64,000 bases of DNA. Origin: an uncultured Clostridia bacterium (lineage in GTDB: Bacteria > Bacillota > Clostridia > TANB77 > CAG-508). Where the stretch lies: assembly GCA_934129785.1 (NCBI GenBank), contig CAKOWW010000004.1:36103-100102 (forward strand). Reading direction: 5' to 3'. The position numbers and the translations under genes are program-made. A model generated the notes under the pieces. It did not search any database, had not been told where the DNA came from, and saw nothing but the letters and a program-made list of their open reading frames with translations. Below, piece after piece: positions 26,422 through 35,763 of this stretch. Within the stretch, counting starts at the first letter, position 1, and each line of letters begins with the position of its first letter.

Positions 26422-29037
26422 TTATTTCATTTTTTCTTTTATCTTAACCAAAGTATTTAAAGCATCAATTGGTGTAAGTTCATTTAAATTGATTTTATCA
26501 ATTTCATGGGCAATCTCTGCTAATTTATAATTATACAAATCAAACTGTCCTTCTACTTGTTTTTTATCCTGTTTTTCTTCCTTTTTGCCTGTTAAAATAT
26601 TTTTTCTTTCCAAAGAACGCAATATTTCATTTGCTTTTTTAGTTACTATTTTAGGAACTCCTGCAAGTCTAGCCACATGGATACCATAGCTTTCATCAGT
26701 TCCGCCTTGTACTATTTTTCTTAAAAAGATTATATCTTCACCTTTTTCTTTTACAGCTATTGAATAATTTTTTATTCCTTCAAGTTTATTCTCTAATTCT
26801 GTTAATTCATGGTAATGTGTTGCAAATAGGGTTTTTGCTCCACATTTTTCTTTGTCTGCTATATATTCTGCAACAGCCCATGCAATTGATAAACCATCAT
26901 AGGTAGATGTTCCTCTTCCTATTTCATCTAATATTACTAAACTGTTAGATGTTGCTTCATTTAGTATGTTTGCAACTTCCATCATTTCTACCATAAATGT
27001 ACTTTGTCCCATACTCAAATCATCAGATGCACCAACTCTTGTAAAAATTTTATCAACTACTCCTATTTTTGCACTTGTTGCTGGTACAAAACTTCCAACT
27101 TGTGCCATTAGGGTAATTAAAGCTACTTGTCTCATATATGTAGATTTACCTGCCATGTTTGGTCCAGTTATTATTGCTAGTCTGTTTTCTTCTTTGTCTA
27201 AATATGTATCATTTTCTACGAAGCTTCCTGCCCCTAAAATTTTTTCTATTACAGGATGTCTTCCACCTTTTATATCTATTTTTCCTTCACTATTTACTTC
27301 AGGCATGCAATAATTCATGTCTTCAGCAACTTGTGCAAATGAGCTTATTACATCTAAACTTGAAACAACTTCACTTGTTTTTTGTAAACGCACAACATTT
27401 TTTGCAATTAATTCTCTTATTTGAACAAATGCATCATATTCTAGGTTTACAACTTTTTCTTCTGCTCCTAAAATTTGATTTTCAAGATTTTTTAATTCTT
27501 CTGTTATGTATCTTTCTGCATTTGTAAGTGTTTGTTTTCTAATATATCTTTCAGGTACTTGGTCCAAATTTGATTTTGTTACTTCTATAAAATATCCAAA
27601 CACTTTATTAAATCCAATTTTTAAATTTTTAATACCTGTTTTTTCTTTTTCTTCCGCTTCTAAAGCTATAAGCCAATTTTTTCCTTCTGTTTGAGCTGTC
27701 TTTAATTTATCTATTTCTTCATCATAACCTAATTTAATTATTCCACCATCTTTTATTGTCATTGGTGGATCATCTACAATTGATGTCTCTATTAATTGAT
27801 AAATATCTTGTAATTCATCTAAATTTTCATACAATTCTTTTAATAATTCTGTTTTACAATTTGTTAAAATCTGTTTTACTTCTGGCAATTTCATTAATGA
27901 ATTTTTTAATGTTACCATATCTCTTGCATTTGCATTTCCATATGCCATTTTTCCTGCTAATCTTTCTATGTCGTAAACTTTTTTCAAGTTTTCTGTTATT
28001 TCTCCTCTTAGCATTAAATCATCTTTTAATTCTTTTACAGCATTTAGTCTTTTATTTATTTCTTTTACATCTATTAATGGGTCATTGAGCCATCTTCTTA
28101 AAAGTCTTCCGCCCATTGAAGTTGATGTTTTGTCAAGAACCCATAAAAGCGTTCCTTTTTTTGACTTATCTCTCATTTTTTCTGTCAATTCTAAGTTTCT
28201 TCTTGCATTAATATCTAATGCCATGTATTTAGATAAATTATAAATTGTTATTTTGTTTATGTGGTCCAAACTCGTTTTTTGAGTTTCCTCTATATATTCA
28301 ACCAAAGCATTTATAGAAGCTATAATTAATGTCTTTTCTTTTATATTTTCTAGTTTTTTTCCATCATTATCTATTATATTAAATCTTAAATCTATATTGT
28401 TTAATTCTGTTTTAAAAAATTTATCATTAAATTTTGTTATATATACATTTTCAAATCTTTCTTTTATTTTTGCCATTTCTTCTTCACAGTTTGCCATCAT
28501 TGAGTTTACAACCAATTCTGATGGTGTGTATCTTGCTATTTCATCTAACAATGTCGGAAAATTATTTTGTTCTTTTATTTCAGCAGAATAAAATTCTCCT
28601 GTTGATATATCACATACACTTATTCCAAAATATATTCCTGTTTTGAAAATTGACATTATATAGTTGTTTTTTCTTTCCTCTAGCATATTACTATCTACTA
28701 GTGTTCCTGGTGTTACAACTCTTATTACTCCCCTTTTTACTATTCCTTTAGTTTTTTTAGGATCTTCTAATTGTTCACATATAGCTACTTTATATCCTTT
28801 TGCAATTAATCTGGAAACATATATTTCTGCTGCATGGTGTGGTATTCCGCACATTGGTGCTCTCTCCTCTTGTCCACAGTCTTTTCCTGTTAATGTCAAT
28901 TCTAGCTCTCTAGAAGCTGTTATGGCATCATCGAAAAACATTTCATAAAAGTCACCTAATCTATAAAACAATATACAATCCTCATATTCTTTTTTTGTTT
29001 CTAAATACCTTTGCATCATAGGTGAAAATTCTGCCAT
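26422..29037 (-). CDS. mutS: DNA mismatch repair protein MutS
   Basis: MutS recognises mismatches and small loops in new DNA. The mismatch-reading Phe lies in LGDFYEMFFDDA near residue 27, and the ATPase domain has GPNMAGKSTYMRQ, the Walker B LDEIGRGTSTYDG and FATHYHEL. Length is 871 residues, standard for MutS1. GAAGGAG precedes the ATG. It overlaps the end of the upstream 297-residue gene by 22 bases, so the two are one transcript, probably with miaB further upstream. No mutL lies beside it. Confidence 0.97.
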   Translation of the reverse strand: MAEFSPMMQRYLETKKEYEDCILFYRLGDFYEMFFDDAITASRELELTLTGKDCGQEERAPMCGIPHHAAEIYVSRLIAKGYKVAICEQLEDPKKTKGIVKRGVIRVVTPGTLVDSNMLEERKNNYIMSIFKTGIYFGISVCDISTGEFYSAEIKEQNNFPTLLDEIARYTPSELVVNSMMANCEEEMAKIKERFENVYITKFNDKFFKTELNNIDLRFNIIDNDGKKLENIKEKTLIIASINALVEYIEETQKTSLDHINKITIYNLSKYMALDINARRNLELTEKMRDKSKKGTLLWVLDKTSTSMGGRLLRRWLNDPLIDVKEINKRLNAVKELKDDLMLRGEITENLKKVYDIERLAGKMAYGNANARDMVTLKNSLMKLPEVKQILTNCKTELLKELYENLDELQDIYQLIETSIVDDPPMTIKDGGIIKLGYDEEIDKLKTAQTEGKNWLIALEAEEKEKTGIKNLKIGFNKVFGYFIEVTKSNLDQVPERYIRKQTLTNAERYITEELKNLENQILGAEEKVVNLEYDAFVQIRELIAKNVVRLQKTSEVVSSLDVISSFAQVAEDMNYCMPEVNSEGKIDIKGGRHPVIEKILGAGSFVENDTYLDKEENRLAIITGPNMAGKSTYMRQVALITLMAQVGSFVPATSAKIGVVDKIFTRVGASDDLSMGQSTFMVEMMEVANILNEATSNSLVILDEIGRGTSTYDGLSIAWAVAEYIADKEKCGAKTLFATHYHELTELENKLEGIKNYSIAVKEKGEDIIFLRKIVQGGTDESYGIHVARLAGVPKIVTKKANEILRSLERKNILTGKKEEKQDKKQVEGQFDLYNYKLAEIAHEIDKINLNELTPIDALNTLVKIKEKMK

Positions 29038-29909
29038 TTTTTATTCTCCTTCATATATTTTTTTAATTTTTTTCTTTCTTCCATTTCATATTTTTCTATT
29101 TGCTTTTTCATTCTTCTTAATGTACTTACACTAACTCTTATCGCTTTTGCTTTTTGGGCCTGTGTACCATCTACTTCTTCAGCCTTTTCTAACTTTTCTT
29201 TTAATTCCTTATATTTCTTTTCCCTTTTTGAAATTGTATCTATCAAAACTTCTTTTTCGTTATAACTACTTATTATTTCTTCTGCTAAATAATTTTCAAA
29301 AGTTTCAAATTTTTTTCTTTTCATCATTCTATTCGAATATTCTTTTGCTATCTCGTATAATGGTAAATATATTTCGTCATCCTTCAATTTTTCTATTTCT
29401 CTACTTACTGTTCTAGCGGGAATTCCATACTGTTTAGCAATTTCCGATTGAGTTAAGCCTTTTTGTATCATTTCTATTGTCAATGCTTTAAAGTTTATAA
29501 ATGAATAGTCTGGATGTATTCTTTTTTGATATTCCACAAATCTCTGCTTTAATTCTTGATCTCCACTTTCATTTATATATTTTACAATTTTCTCATTTAC
29601 AGTTTGTTTGTGCAATTTCATTAAATCAGATGCTTCGTTTAATGTTAGTTCTCCATTTATAATCTTTTCTATATTCGTTCTTAATTCTTTCTCATTAGTT
29701 TCTTTTGTTGCAGAGTTTGCTTTATTAAATGAAAGTATTTGTTCAAGTTTTTTTCTTTCTATAGTATTTTCTGGAAATCGCTTTTTACATTCTTCAATAA
29801 AATCTTTTCTAACAAAGCCATATTTTTCTGAAATTTGTCTTACACTTTTTCCATCTAATAATTCTTTAAATGCCTTTTTAAATGTTTCTTCAAATATCTT
29901 ATCTTTCAT
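29016..29909 (-). CDS. Unrecognised helix-turn-helix protein coupled to mutS
   Basis: The family is not recognised. The 297-residue protein is basic, alpha-helical and seems to hold several helix-turn-helix-like units: SVRQISEKYGFVRKDF (about 19-34), TLNEASDLMKLHKQTVNE (about 93-110), LTQSEIAKQYGIPARTVSRE (about 150-169), and a late AIRVSVSTLRRMKK. The last 80 residues look like a coiled coil. A DNA-binding role is inferred from this. It lies between miaB and mutS, overlapping mutS by 22 bases, a placement that suggests coupling. Confidence 0.65.
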   Translation of the reverse strand: MKDKIFEETFKKAFKELLDGKSVRQISEKYGFVRKDFIEECKKRFPENTIERKKLEQILSFNKANSATKETNEKELRTNIEKIINGELTLNEASDLMKLHKQTVNEKIVKYINESGDQELKQRFVEYQKRIHPDYSFINFKALTIEMIQKGLTQSEIAKQYGIPARTVSREIEKLKDDEIYLPLYEIAKEYSNRMMKRKKFETFENYLAEEIISSYNEKEVLIDTISKREKKYKELKEKLEKAEEVDGTQAQKAKAIRVSVSTLRRMKKQIEKYEMEERKKLKKYMKENKKWQNFHL

Positions 29910-29940
29910 AATTATCTATTCCCTTCTTAATGTCTAATAC

Positions 29941-31359
29941 TTATTTTAACTCTCCCTTTAAATACCACATGTGTTGTGAAACTATTTTTATATCTACTAT
30001 TTTATCTTTTAATTCTTTTGTTCCTTCAAATATTACTACTTTGTTGCTATCTGTTCTTCCTGAAAGCATTTCTTTATTGTTCTTGCTTTCCCCTTCTACT
30101 AATACCTTTTGAATTGTTCCTATATATTTTTGGTTATTTTCTTCAATTTGGCTTTCAACTAATTTCTTTAATTTGTCAAATCTTATGTGTTTTATTTCTT
30201 CTGGAACTTGATTTTCCATCTTATCTCCTGGTGTTCCAACTCTTCTTGAATATATAAACATATATACTTGTTCAAATTTTACTTTTTCTACAACATCTAA
30301 TGTGTCTTCAAATTCTTCATCTGTTTCACCAGGGAAACCTACAATTATATCTGTAGATAGTGTTAAATTTGGTATTTGTTTTTTCATTTTTTCTACTAAT
30401 TCTAAATATTGCTCTTTTGTATATTTTCTATTCATAGCCTTTAAAACTCTGCTATTCCCAGATTGAAGTGGTAAGTGTACTAATTTGCATACTTTATCAC
30501 ATTCTGCTATTGCTTGAATCACATCATCTGTAAAGTCTTTTGGGTGTGGTGATATAAATCTTATTCTTTCAATTCCTTCTATCTTGTTTATTGCCCTTAA
30601 TAAGGTTGCAAATGAATGCACTCCTTCATATTCTTCTATTTCTATGCCTTTTCTATTTTCTTCTCTTAAATATGAATTTACATTTTGACCTAGCAATGTA
30701 ATTTCTTTATATCCTTCTTTTGCTAAGCTTTTTACTTCTTCTATTATGTCTTTTGGCATTCTACTTCTTTCTCTACCGCGTACATATGGAACTATACAAT
30801 ATGTACAGAAATTGTTACAACCATTCATTATTGTTACAGATGCTTTTATTTTGCTGTCTCTTTTTATTGGTAAACCTTCATATATTTTTCCATCTATATC
30901 TATTATGTCCTCTAGTTTTCTTTTTTCATCTATTACTTTATATAAATCTTCTGGGAATTTATGTAATGTATGTGTTCCAAATAATATATCTACAAATGGA
31001 TAGCTTTCTTTTATTTTGTCTGTGATATGTTTTTCTTGCATCATGCAACCACCAATTGCTATTGTTATTCCTTTTTGTTCCTTTAATTTTTTTAGTTCAC
31101 CTAGCTTACCAAATAATTTATCTTCAGCATTTTCTCTTACACAACATGTGTTAAATAATGCTATTGATGCTTCTTCTTGTTTTTCTGTTTTTTTGTAGCC
31201 CATTTCTTCTAGCATTCCACATAGTTTTTCTGAATCATTTTCGTTTAGTTGGCATCCCATTGTTAGAATTGTATATTTTAAGTTTTTTCCTTCATTTATT
31301 TCTTTCATTTTTTTTATGTATTGTTTTTGATTTTCTATTTCTGTTGATTGTTTGTTCAT
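29941..31359 (-). CDS. miaB: tRNA-2-methylthio-N6-dimethylallyladenosine synthase MiaB
   Basis: A radical SAM enzyme that adds a methylthio group to i6A37 of tRNAs reading UNN codons. It has the N-terminal MTTase domain (TMGCQLNENDSE, FNTCCVREN, GGCMMQ) with three cluster cysteines, the radical SAM motif GCNNFCTYCIVPYVRGRE, and a C-terminal TRAM domain. The ATG at 31359 is chosen from AAAAAGGAAG upstream; a longer reading reaches into rpmE and is rejected. Length is 472 residues. The arginine-glycine pair in its RGRE motif is CGC GGT, so its CGG is out of frame. Confidence 0.95.
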   Translation of the reverse strand: MNKQSTEIENQKQYIKKMKEINEGKNLKYTILTMGCQLNENDSEKLCGMLEEMGYKKTEKQEEASIALFNTCCVRENAEDKLFGKLGELKKLKEQKGITIAIGGCMMQEKHITDKIKESYPFVDILFGTHTLHKFPEDLYKVIDEKRKLEDIIDIDGKIYEGLPIKRDSKIKASVTIMNGCNNFCTYCIVPYVRGRERSRMPKDIIEEVKSLAKEGYKEITLLGQNVNSYLREENRKGIEIEEYEGVHSFATLLRAINKIEGIERIRFISPHPKDFTDDVIQAIAECDKVCKLVHLPLQSGNSRVLKAMNRKYTKEQYLELVEKMKKQIPNLTLSTDIIVGFPGETDEEFEDTLDVVEKVKFEQVYMFIYSRRVGTPGDKMENQVPEEIKHIRFDKLKKLVESQIEENNQKYIGTIQKVLVEGESKNNKEMLSGRTDSNKVVIFEGTKELKDKIVDIKIVSQHMWYLKGELK

Positions 31360-31439
31360 TTTTGTTTTCTTCCTTTTTCTCTTATTTTCCGCACTTATTT
31401 TATAATATTTTCTGAGATTTTTCAACTGTTGCAAAAATA

Positions 31440-31476
31440 AAAAAGATAAAAGGTTGACTTTTATCTCATTTTTTGT
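31440..31476 (-). terminator. Terminator after rpmE
   Basis: On the minus strand GATAAAAG, loop TCAAC, CTTTTATC then TTTTTT. Confidence 0.9.
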
Positions 31477-31477
31477 C

Positions 31478-31678
31478 TTATGCAAGACCATATTTTTTCT
31501 TGAATTTGTCTGCTCTACCACCAGCTGTTTCTTGTCTTAGGTTTCCTGTCCAGAATGGATGACATTTTGAGCATACATCTACTTTTAAATCTTTCTTTGT
31601 TGAACCAACTTCTAATACATTTCCACATGCACATGTGATTGTTGTTTGGTTGTAATTTGGTTGTATATCTTTTTTCAT
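31478..31678 (-). CDS. rpmE: 50S ribosomal protein L31
   Basis: A large-subunit protein of 66 residues. The pattern MKKDIQPNY, CACGN, CSKCHPFWTG identifies the zinc-binding form of L31, with four metal cysteines. It has its own terminator. AAAGAGGTG lies before the ATG. L32 in this window is also the zinc form. Confidence 0.97.
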   Translation of the reverse strand: MKKDIQPNYNQTTITCACGNVLEVGSTKKDLKVDVCSKCHPFWTGNLRQETAGGRADKFKKKYGLA

Positions 31679-31761
31679 TATTCAGTTCACCTCTTTCTCA
31701 TTTAATAACATGACTGTTTTTAATAATAACATATTATTTTTATTTTTTCAAGTGTTTTGTT

Positions 31762-31926
31762 TTATTTTTTTCCCTTATTTTCTTCTTGTTGCTGTTGCAT
31801 ATATTGTGCTGAATATATCATTTCTTTATTTAACGATATTTTATTTACTAATTTACCCATTATATTAAATACACATGCTATTATTAATATTAGCATTCCG
31901 ATTCTTTTCCAGTATTTTGAAAGCAT
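31762..31926 (-). CDS. Small unrecognised membrane protein, 54 residues
   Basis: A short frame with a very good ribosome site (AAGGAGAG, six bases before the ATG). It begins MLSKYWKRIGMLILIIACVF, a basic start and one membrane helix, and ends in a polar Gln/Glu/Lys-rich tail (MQQQQEENKGKK). No family is recognised. The ribosome site, hydropathy and position upstream of rpmE in its own interval make it probably real. Confidence 0.6.
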   Translation of the reverse strand: MLSKYWKRIGMLILIIACVFNIMGKLVNKISLNKEMIYSAQYMQQQQEENKGKK

Positions 31927-32045
31927 AATTGTCTCTCCTTCTTTTTAAATACATCTATATTATACTGTGGTTTTTGCTTTTTGTCAATTATTTAAAATTT
32001 AGTATTTTTTATTCAATTTTGGTAATAATAATTTTGGTGATATAA

Positions 32046-32780
32046 ATGAAAAATAAATTATGGATATTCATTATAATAATAACTATAATTCTAATTGGAA
32101 TTGGAACATACTTTTATTTTAATAACAATAATAACTCAAAAAGCGATTATGAGGCTTCTAAAACAAGTACAAATGAAAGCGACGAAAATTCTGCCAACTC
32201 AAGCCAGTCAAATAACACACAAAACAATGTAACAAATCCAGATGTTCAAAATGAAAAAGAAAAAAATGAGGAAGCAAAAGATCCCCAACAAGAAGTTCAA
32301 AAACAGCCTCAATATAAAGAAGAACAACTTGCTACATTTAGTACAAAAATCTACTCGTCAGATAAATCTAGACAAAATAACATAAAAATAACTTGTAATA
32401 CTTTAAATAATACAACTGTTAAAAATGGTGAAACATTCTCATTTTGTTCTACTGTAGGTATGGCTACAACTTCTAAAGGCTACCAAAAAGCTGACATATA
32501 TGACAATAATGGTAATAAGAAAAAAGGTCTTGGTGGTGGCAATTGTCAGGTTAGTACTACATTATATAATGCTATTTTAAATGTTCCAAACTTAGTTATA
32601 ACTGAAAGACATGAACATAGCAATAATGTGCCTTATGTAAAAAAAGGCAAAGATGCTGCTGTTGCATATGGTAGTTATGATTTAAAGTTTAAAAATAATA
32701 CTGGAAATGATATAAAAATAAAATCTTCAACAGATGGTAAAAGTGTTACTACGACTATTTATAGTATAAAAGAAGTTTAA
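32046..32780 (+). CDS. VanW-family membrane-anchored protein
   Basis: A 244-residue protein with an N-terminal membrane helix (LWIFIIIITIILIGIGTYFYF), a low-complexity Asn/Ser/Glu linker of about 65 residues, and a C-terminal VanW domain (FSFCSTVGMATTSKGYQKAD, GLGGGNCQVSTTLYNA, ERHEHSNNVPYV). VanW occurs in some vancomycin-resistance operons and widely elsewhere in Clostridia; its role is unknown but probably at the cell wall. The ribosome site is weak (GGTGAT). It precedes dacA on the same strand, which fits a wall function. Confidence 0.88.
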   Translation: MKNKLWIFIIIITIILIGIGTYFYFNNNNNSKSDYEASKTSTNESDENSANSSQSNNTQNNVTNPDVQNEKEKNEEAKDPQQEVQKQPQYKEEQLATFSTKIYSSDKSRQNNIKITCNTLNNTTVKNGETFSFCSTVGMATTSKGYQKADIYDNNGNKKKGLGGGNCQVSTTLYNAILNVPNLVITERHEHSNNVPYVKKGKDAAVAYGSYDLKFKNNTGNDIKIKSSTDGKSVTTTIYSIKEV

Positions 32781-32785
32781 TTTTT

Positions 32786-32837
32786 CCCTATCATATTTAC
32801 TAATTTATTAGAATATATTTTAGTAAATATGGGAGGG
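32786..32837 (+). promoter_or_regulatory. Hairpin joined to the dacA ribosome site
   Basis: The arms CATATTTACTAA (32792-32803) and TTAGTAAATATG (32820-32831) form a 12-pair stem. The ribosome site GGGAGGG starts at its foot, and CCC at 32786-32788 could pair with it. It may limit translation of dacA or act as a weak vanW terminator. Confidence 0.55.
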
Positions 32838-32844
32838 ATTTTTT

Positions 32845-34097
32845 ATGCATATCAATAAATTTTTATTTAGTTTATTTATTAGTTTTATTTTGTTAAATAC
32901 TGTTTTAATTAGCTGTTTTGCAGAAGAAACATCTTATGTGTGGTCTCCAGAAGTTACCAAAACAACTAGTACTATGCCTACAGATATAGAAGAAACAAAT
33001 GCTGAAGTTTCTTCAGATAATTCACTTTCTTTAGAATCTGGCTCTGCTATACTAATAGAGCAATCAACTGGTCAAATTTTATACGCACATAATATTCATG
33101 AACAATTACGCCCTGCTTCTGTTACAAAAATCATGAGTATTTTGCTTATAATGGAGGCGGTTGATAGTGGTAAAATTTCATTAACAGATACTGTGCCTTG
33201 TAGTGAAAATGCGGCTTCAATGGGTGGTTCTCAGATTTGGCTTGACCCAAGGGAAACTTTAACAGTTGATGAAATGTTAAAAGCAATCTGCGTAAATTCT
33301 GCAAATGATTGTGTAGTAGCAATGGCAGAGTTTATAGCTGGTTCTGAAGAATCTTTTGTTCAAATGATGAATGATAAAGCAAAGGAACTTGGTATGAGTG
33401 ATACATGTTTTAAAAATTGCCATGGTCTGGATGAAGATGGTCATGTTACATCTAGTTATGATATTTCATTAATGTCACGAGAACTTTTAACTAAGCATCC
33501 TACTATAACAAAATATACAACAATTTGGATGGATAGTTTACGCGATGGAAAATCTCAACTTTCTAATACTAACAAATTAATAAAAAATTATAAAGGTGCA
33601 ACCGGATTAAAAACTGGTTCTACTTCATTAGCATTATATAATTTATCTGCAAGCGCTACTCGTGATGACTTTTCTCTAATTGCTGTTATCATGAAAGCAC
33701 CCTCTACAAAAATAAGATTTGCAGAAGCTCAAAAGCTTTTGGATTATGGCTTTAATAATTTCTCATTTAAGCAATTTGGTAAAAAAGGAGATTTAGTTAA
33801 AAAAATTAATGTAGATAAAGGTGTACAAAATACTGTTGATTGCATTTTATCAGATGGTGCCGGAACACTAATTGAAAAGGGTAAGGAAAAAAATGTTGAA
33901 CAAAACATAACTTTAGATGATACTGTTTCAGCTCCTATTTCAAAAGGTCAAAAATTACGGAGAAATTAGTTTTTATTTAGATCGGTAAGCAATTGTCTAG
34001 TGTAGATGTTATTACTAAATATGATGTTCAGAAAATAAATATTTTTACAGTATCTAAAAAAGTATATCATTTATGGATTAATTTATTAAGAAGTTAG
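32845..34097 (+). CDS. dacA: D-alanyl-D-alanine carboxypeptidase, needs two +1 shifts at CGG
   Basis: This exported enzyme (class A low-molecular-weight PBP, DacA/DacF type) trims the terminal D-Ala of peptidoglycan stem peptides. A signal peptide (about 1-26, ending CFA) is followed by the three active-site motifs: SVTK, SAND and KTGS. In the zero frame the protein stops at 33969, right after GQKLRRN. That reading lacks the end of the PBP5-type C-terminal domain and the membrane anchor. Skipping C of CGG at 33958 gives GQKLGEISFYLD, which then meets a second CGG (33983-33985) before TAA. Skipping that C gives DGKQLSSVDVITKYDV and a final amphipathic helix ending at 34097. The total is 416 residues with a complete family C terminus. 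Two independent shifts, both at CGG, are needed. Confidence 0.93.
33958..33961 (+). other. First CGGA +1 recoding site in dacA
   Basis: The reading is AAA TTA CGG AGA AAT TAG. Dropping the C gives TTA GGA GAA ATT AGT (L G E I S), which matches the G-x-x-x-G-E-I pattern of the carboxypeptidase C-terminal domain. Confidence 0.85.
33983..33986 (+). other. Second recoding site in dacA (CGGT)
   Basis: In the shifted frame the reading is TTA GAT CGG TAA. Dropping the C gives GAT GGT AAG CAA (D G K Q) and 35 more codons to TAG. The base after CGG is T here, so the signal is CGG rather than CGGA. Confidence 0.85.
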
Positions 34098-34131
34098 AAC
34101 TTCAAGACAATCTCGAGGCTTTAAAAATACA

Positions 34132-34169
34132 AAAAATAAGAAGAAAAAGTTAATTTCTTCTTATTTTTC
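34132..34169. terminator. Bidirectional terminator between dacA and metG
   Basis: AAAAATAAGAAGAAA, loop, TTTCTTCTTATTTTT: a 15-pair perfect stem with T runs on both sides. Its place after 34097 supports the longer dacA reading, because the zero-frame stop is 160 bases further away. Confidence 0.9.
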
Positions 34170-34170
34170 A

Positions 34171-35763
34171 TTATTTTATTCTTTCAAATAATGGTTGTAT
34201 ATCATGATTTATTATAATATTACTTTTAATTTCAACTTCTGCCCACTCTCTAAAATTAATTTTTAGGTATTTAGTTATTTTCTCCGAAGTCTTTGGCATT
34301 ATAGGCTCAAATAAATTAGCCAAATTAGCGATAATGTAAGCACAATTATACATAACACCATTAAATTCTTCACTTTTCTCCTTAAATAATACCCAAGGTT
34401 TTTTGTCATCATAATATTTATTTCCAAATTCAACCAAACTTAATATTTCCTGTATAGCATTCTTAAATTCCAATTTTTCAATATATTTTGATACTTTTTT
34501 ATATGTTTCTATAGTTTTTTCTTTTATTTCTTTGTCAACTTTCCCAACTTCTATTTTTTCTAATCCTTTAAATTTCAAAGTTCTATTAACAAAATTACCG
34601 AACTTATTAACCAAATCAGAATTATGAACAGCTTTAAATTCCTCGATAGAAAAGTTACTATCTTTTTTTTCCGGACCGTTTAAAAGAAAATAATATCTTA
34701 TGGAATCGGAATCAAATTCATTAACCAAATCTAATATAGTTATACCATTGCCTTTACTCTTTGAAATTTTTTCATCATTAATGTTTAAATACTCACAAGC
34801 CACCATCTTGTCAGGTAGTTTAAAGTTCGATTCCATTGATAATAGTAGTGCTGGCAAAATAATACTATGAAATGTGATATTATCTTTACCGTGTACCATA
34901 TAAATAGTAGCCTCATCATTTTTCCAATAGTTTTTCCAGTCTAGGTTATTTTCTTCACAATACTTCATAGTGGCTGTTACATATCCTAGAACAGCTTCAA
35001 TCCAAACATACATTTTCTTGTTTTCAAACCCAGCAATATCAATATCAACTCCCCAATCTAAATCCCTGGTCACTGCTCTGTCAATAAGTCCTTGTGTTAA
35101 ATATTTTTGTGTTTCATTTTGAGAATTTTTTCTCCAATTTTTTTTATTTTGCTCATAATACTTTTCGATTTTCTCTTGTAATTTTGTTAATTGAATATAT
35201 AAATTTTCATTTTCTTTTTCAATTACATTTGCACCACATGTTTGACATCTTGCTTTTTTCAAATCTTCACTATTTGGATTATAACCGCAATCACATTCTT
35301 CAGCTTTAGTTTCCCTACCACAATTTGGACATTGCAAAACTAGTTCTCTATCTGCTAAAAACTTTTCACAATTTGGACAATAAGTCTGTAAATCTTTTTT
35401 TTCAAAAATATAACCATTATCATACATTATTCTAAATAATTCTTTTACTTTCTTCTTATGATATTCATCTTCTGTTTTTGTGTATAAATTATATGAAAAA
35501 TCCATTTTATTAAATGCTTCTTTAAATTCTTCATGATAAAAACCACATATCTCTTCAGGTTTCTTTCCTTCTTTTTTAGCTCTTATTGTAATAGGTGTAC
35601 CATGACAATCAGTTCCAGAAACATAAATAACATTGTCCCCCTTCTTTCTATGGTATCTCGCTAAAAAATCTCCTGGTAACAAAGCCACTAAATGTCCTAA
35701 ATGTAAAGAACTATTTGCATAAGGCCATGCTCCACCTATCAAAACAAACTTTTTATTTTCCAA
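34171..35763 (-). CDS. metG: Methionyl-tRNA synthetase, type with archaeal-like zinc domain
   Basis: It charges tRNA-Met. Class I signatures are HLGH and KISKSKG. The connective peptide carries several cysteine pairs (CPNCEKF, CPNC, CDCG, CQTCG), a double zinc-knuckle seen in E. coli/archaeal-type enzymes. The usual clostridial enzyme has a different, simpler form. The C-terminal tRNA-binding domain is absent (530 residues). The start is taken as TTG at 35763 since GGGAGG is eight bases upstream; an ATG at 35793 would put that site inside the gene. It overlaps the deacetylase gene by 11 bases and is the last gene of the accessory island, so it may be a second, resistance-type MetRS. Confidence 0.88.
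   Translation of the reverse strand: MENKKFVLIGGAWPYANSSLHLGHLVALLPGDFLARYHRKKGDNVIYVSGTDCHGTPITIRAKKEGKKPEEICGFYHEEFKEAFNKMDFSYNLYTKTEDEYHKKKVKELFRIMYDNGYIFEKKDLQTYCPNCEKFLADRELVLQCPNCGRETKAEECDCGYNPNSEDLKKARCQTCGANVIEKENENLYIQLTKLQEKIEKYYEQNKKNWRKNSQNETQKYLTQGLIDRAVTRDLDWGVDIDIAGFENKKMYVWIEAVLGYVTATMKYCEENNLDWKNYWKNDEATIYMVHGKDNITFHSIILPALLLSMESNFKLPDKMVACEYLNINDEKISKSKGNGITILDLVNEFDSDSIRYYFLLNGPEKKDSNFSIEEFKAVHNSDLVNKFGNFVNRTLKFKGLEKIEVGKVDKEIKEKTIETYKKVSKYIEKLEFKNAIQEILSLVEFGNKYYDDKKPWVLFKEKSEEFNGVMYNCAYIIANLANLFEPIMPKTSEKITKYLKINFREWAEVEIKSNIIINHDIQPLFERIK

Noticed and set aside
30771..30780. In-frame CGG in miaB
   Set aside because: The codons are CGC GGT (R G), so CGG is not a codon there.
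31360..31521. Longer N terminus for MiaB
   Set aside because: It would run into rpmE and its terminator; a good ribosome site lies before 31359.
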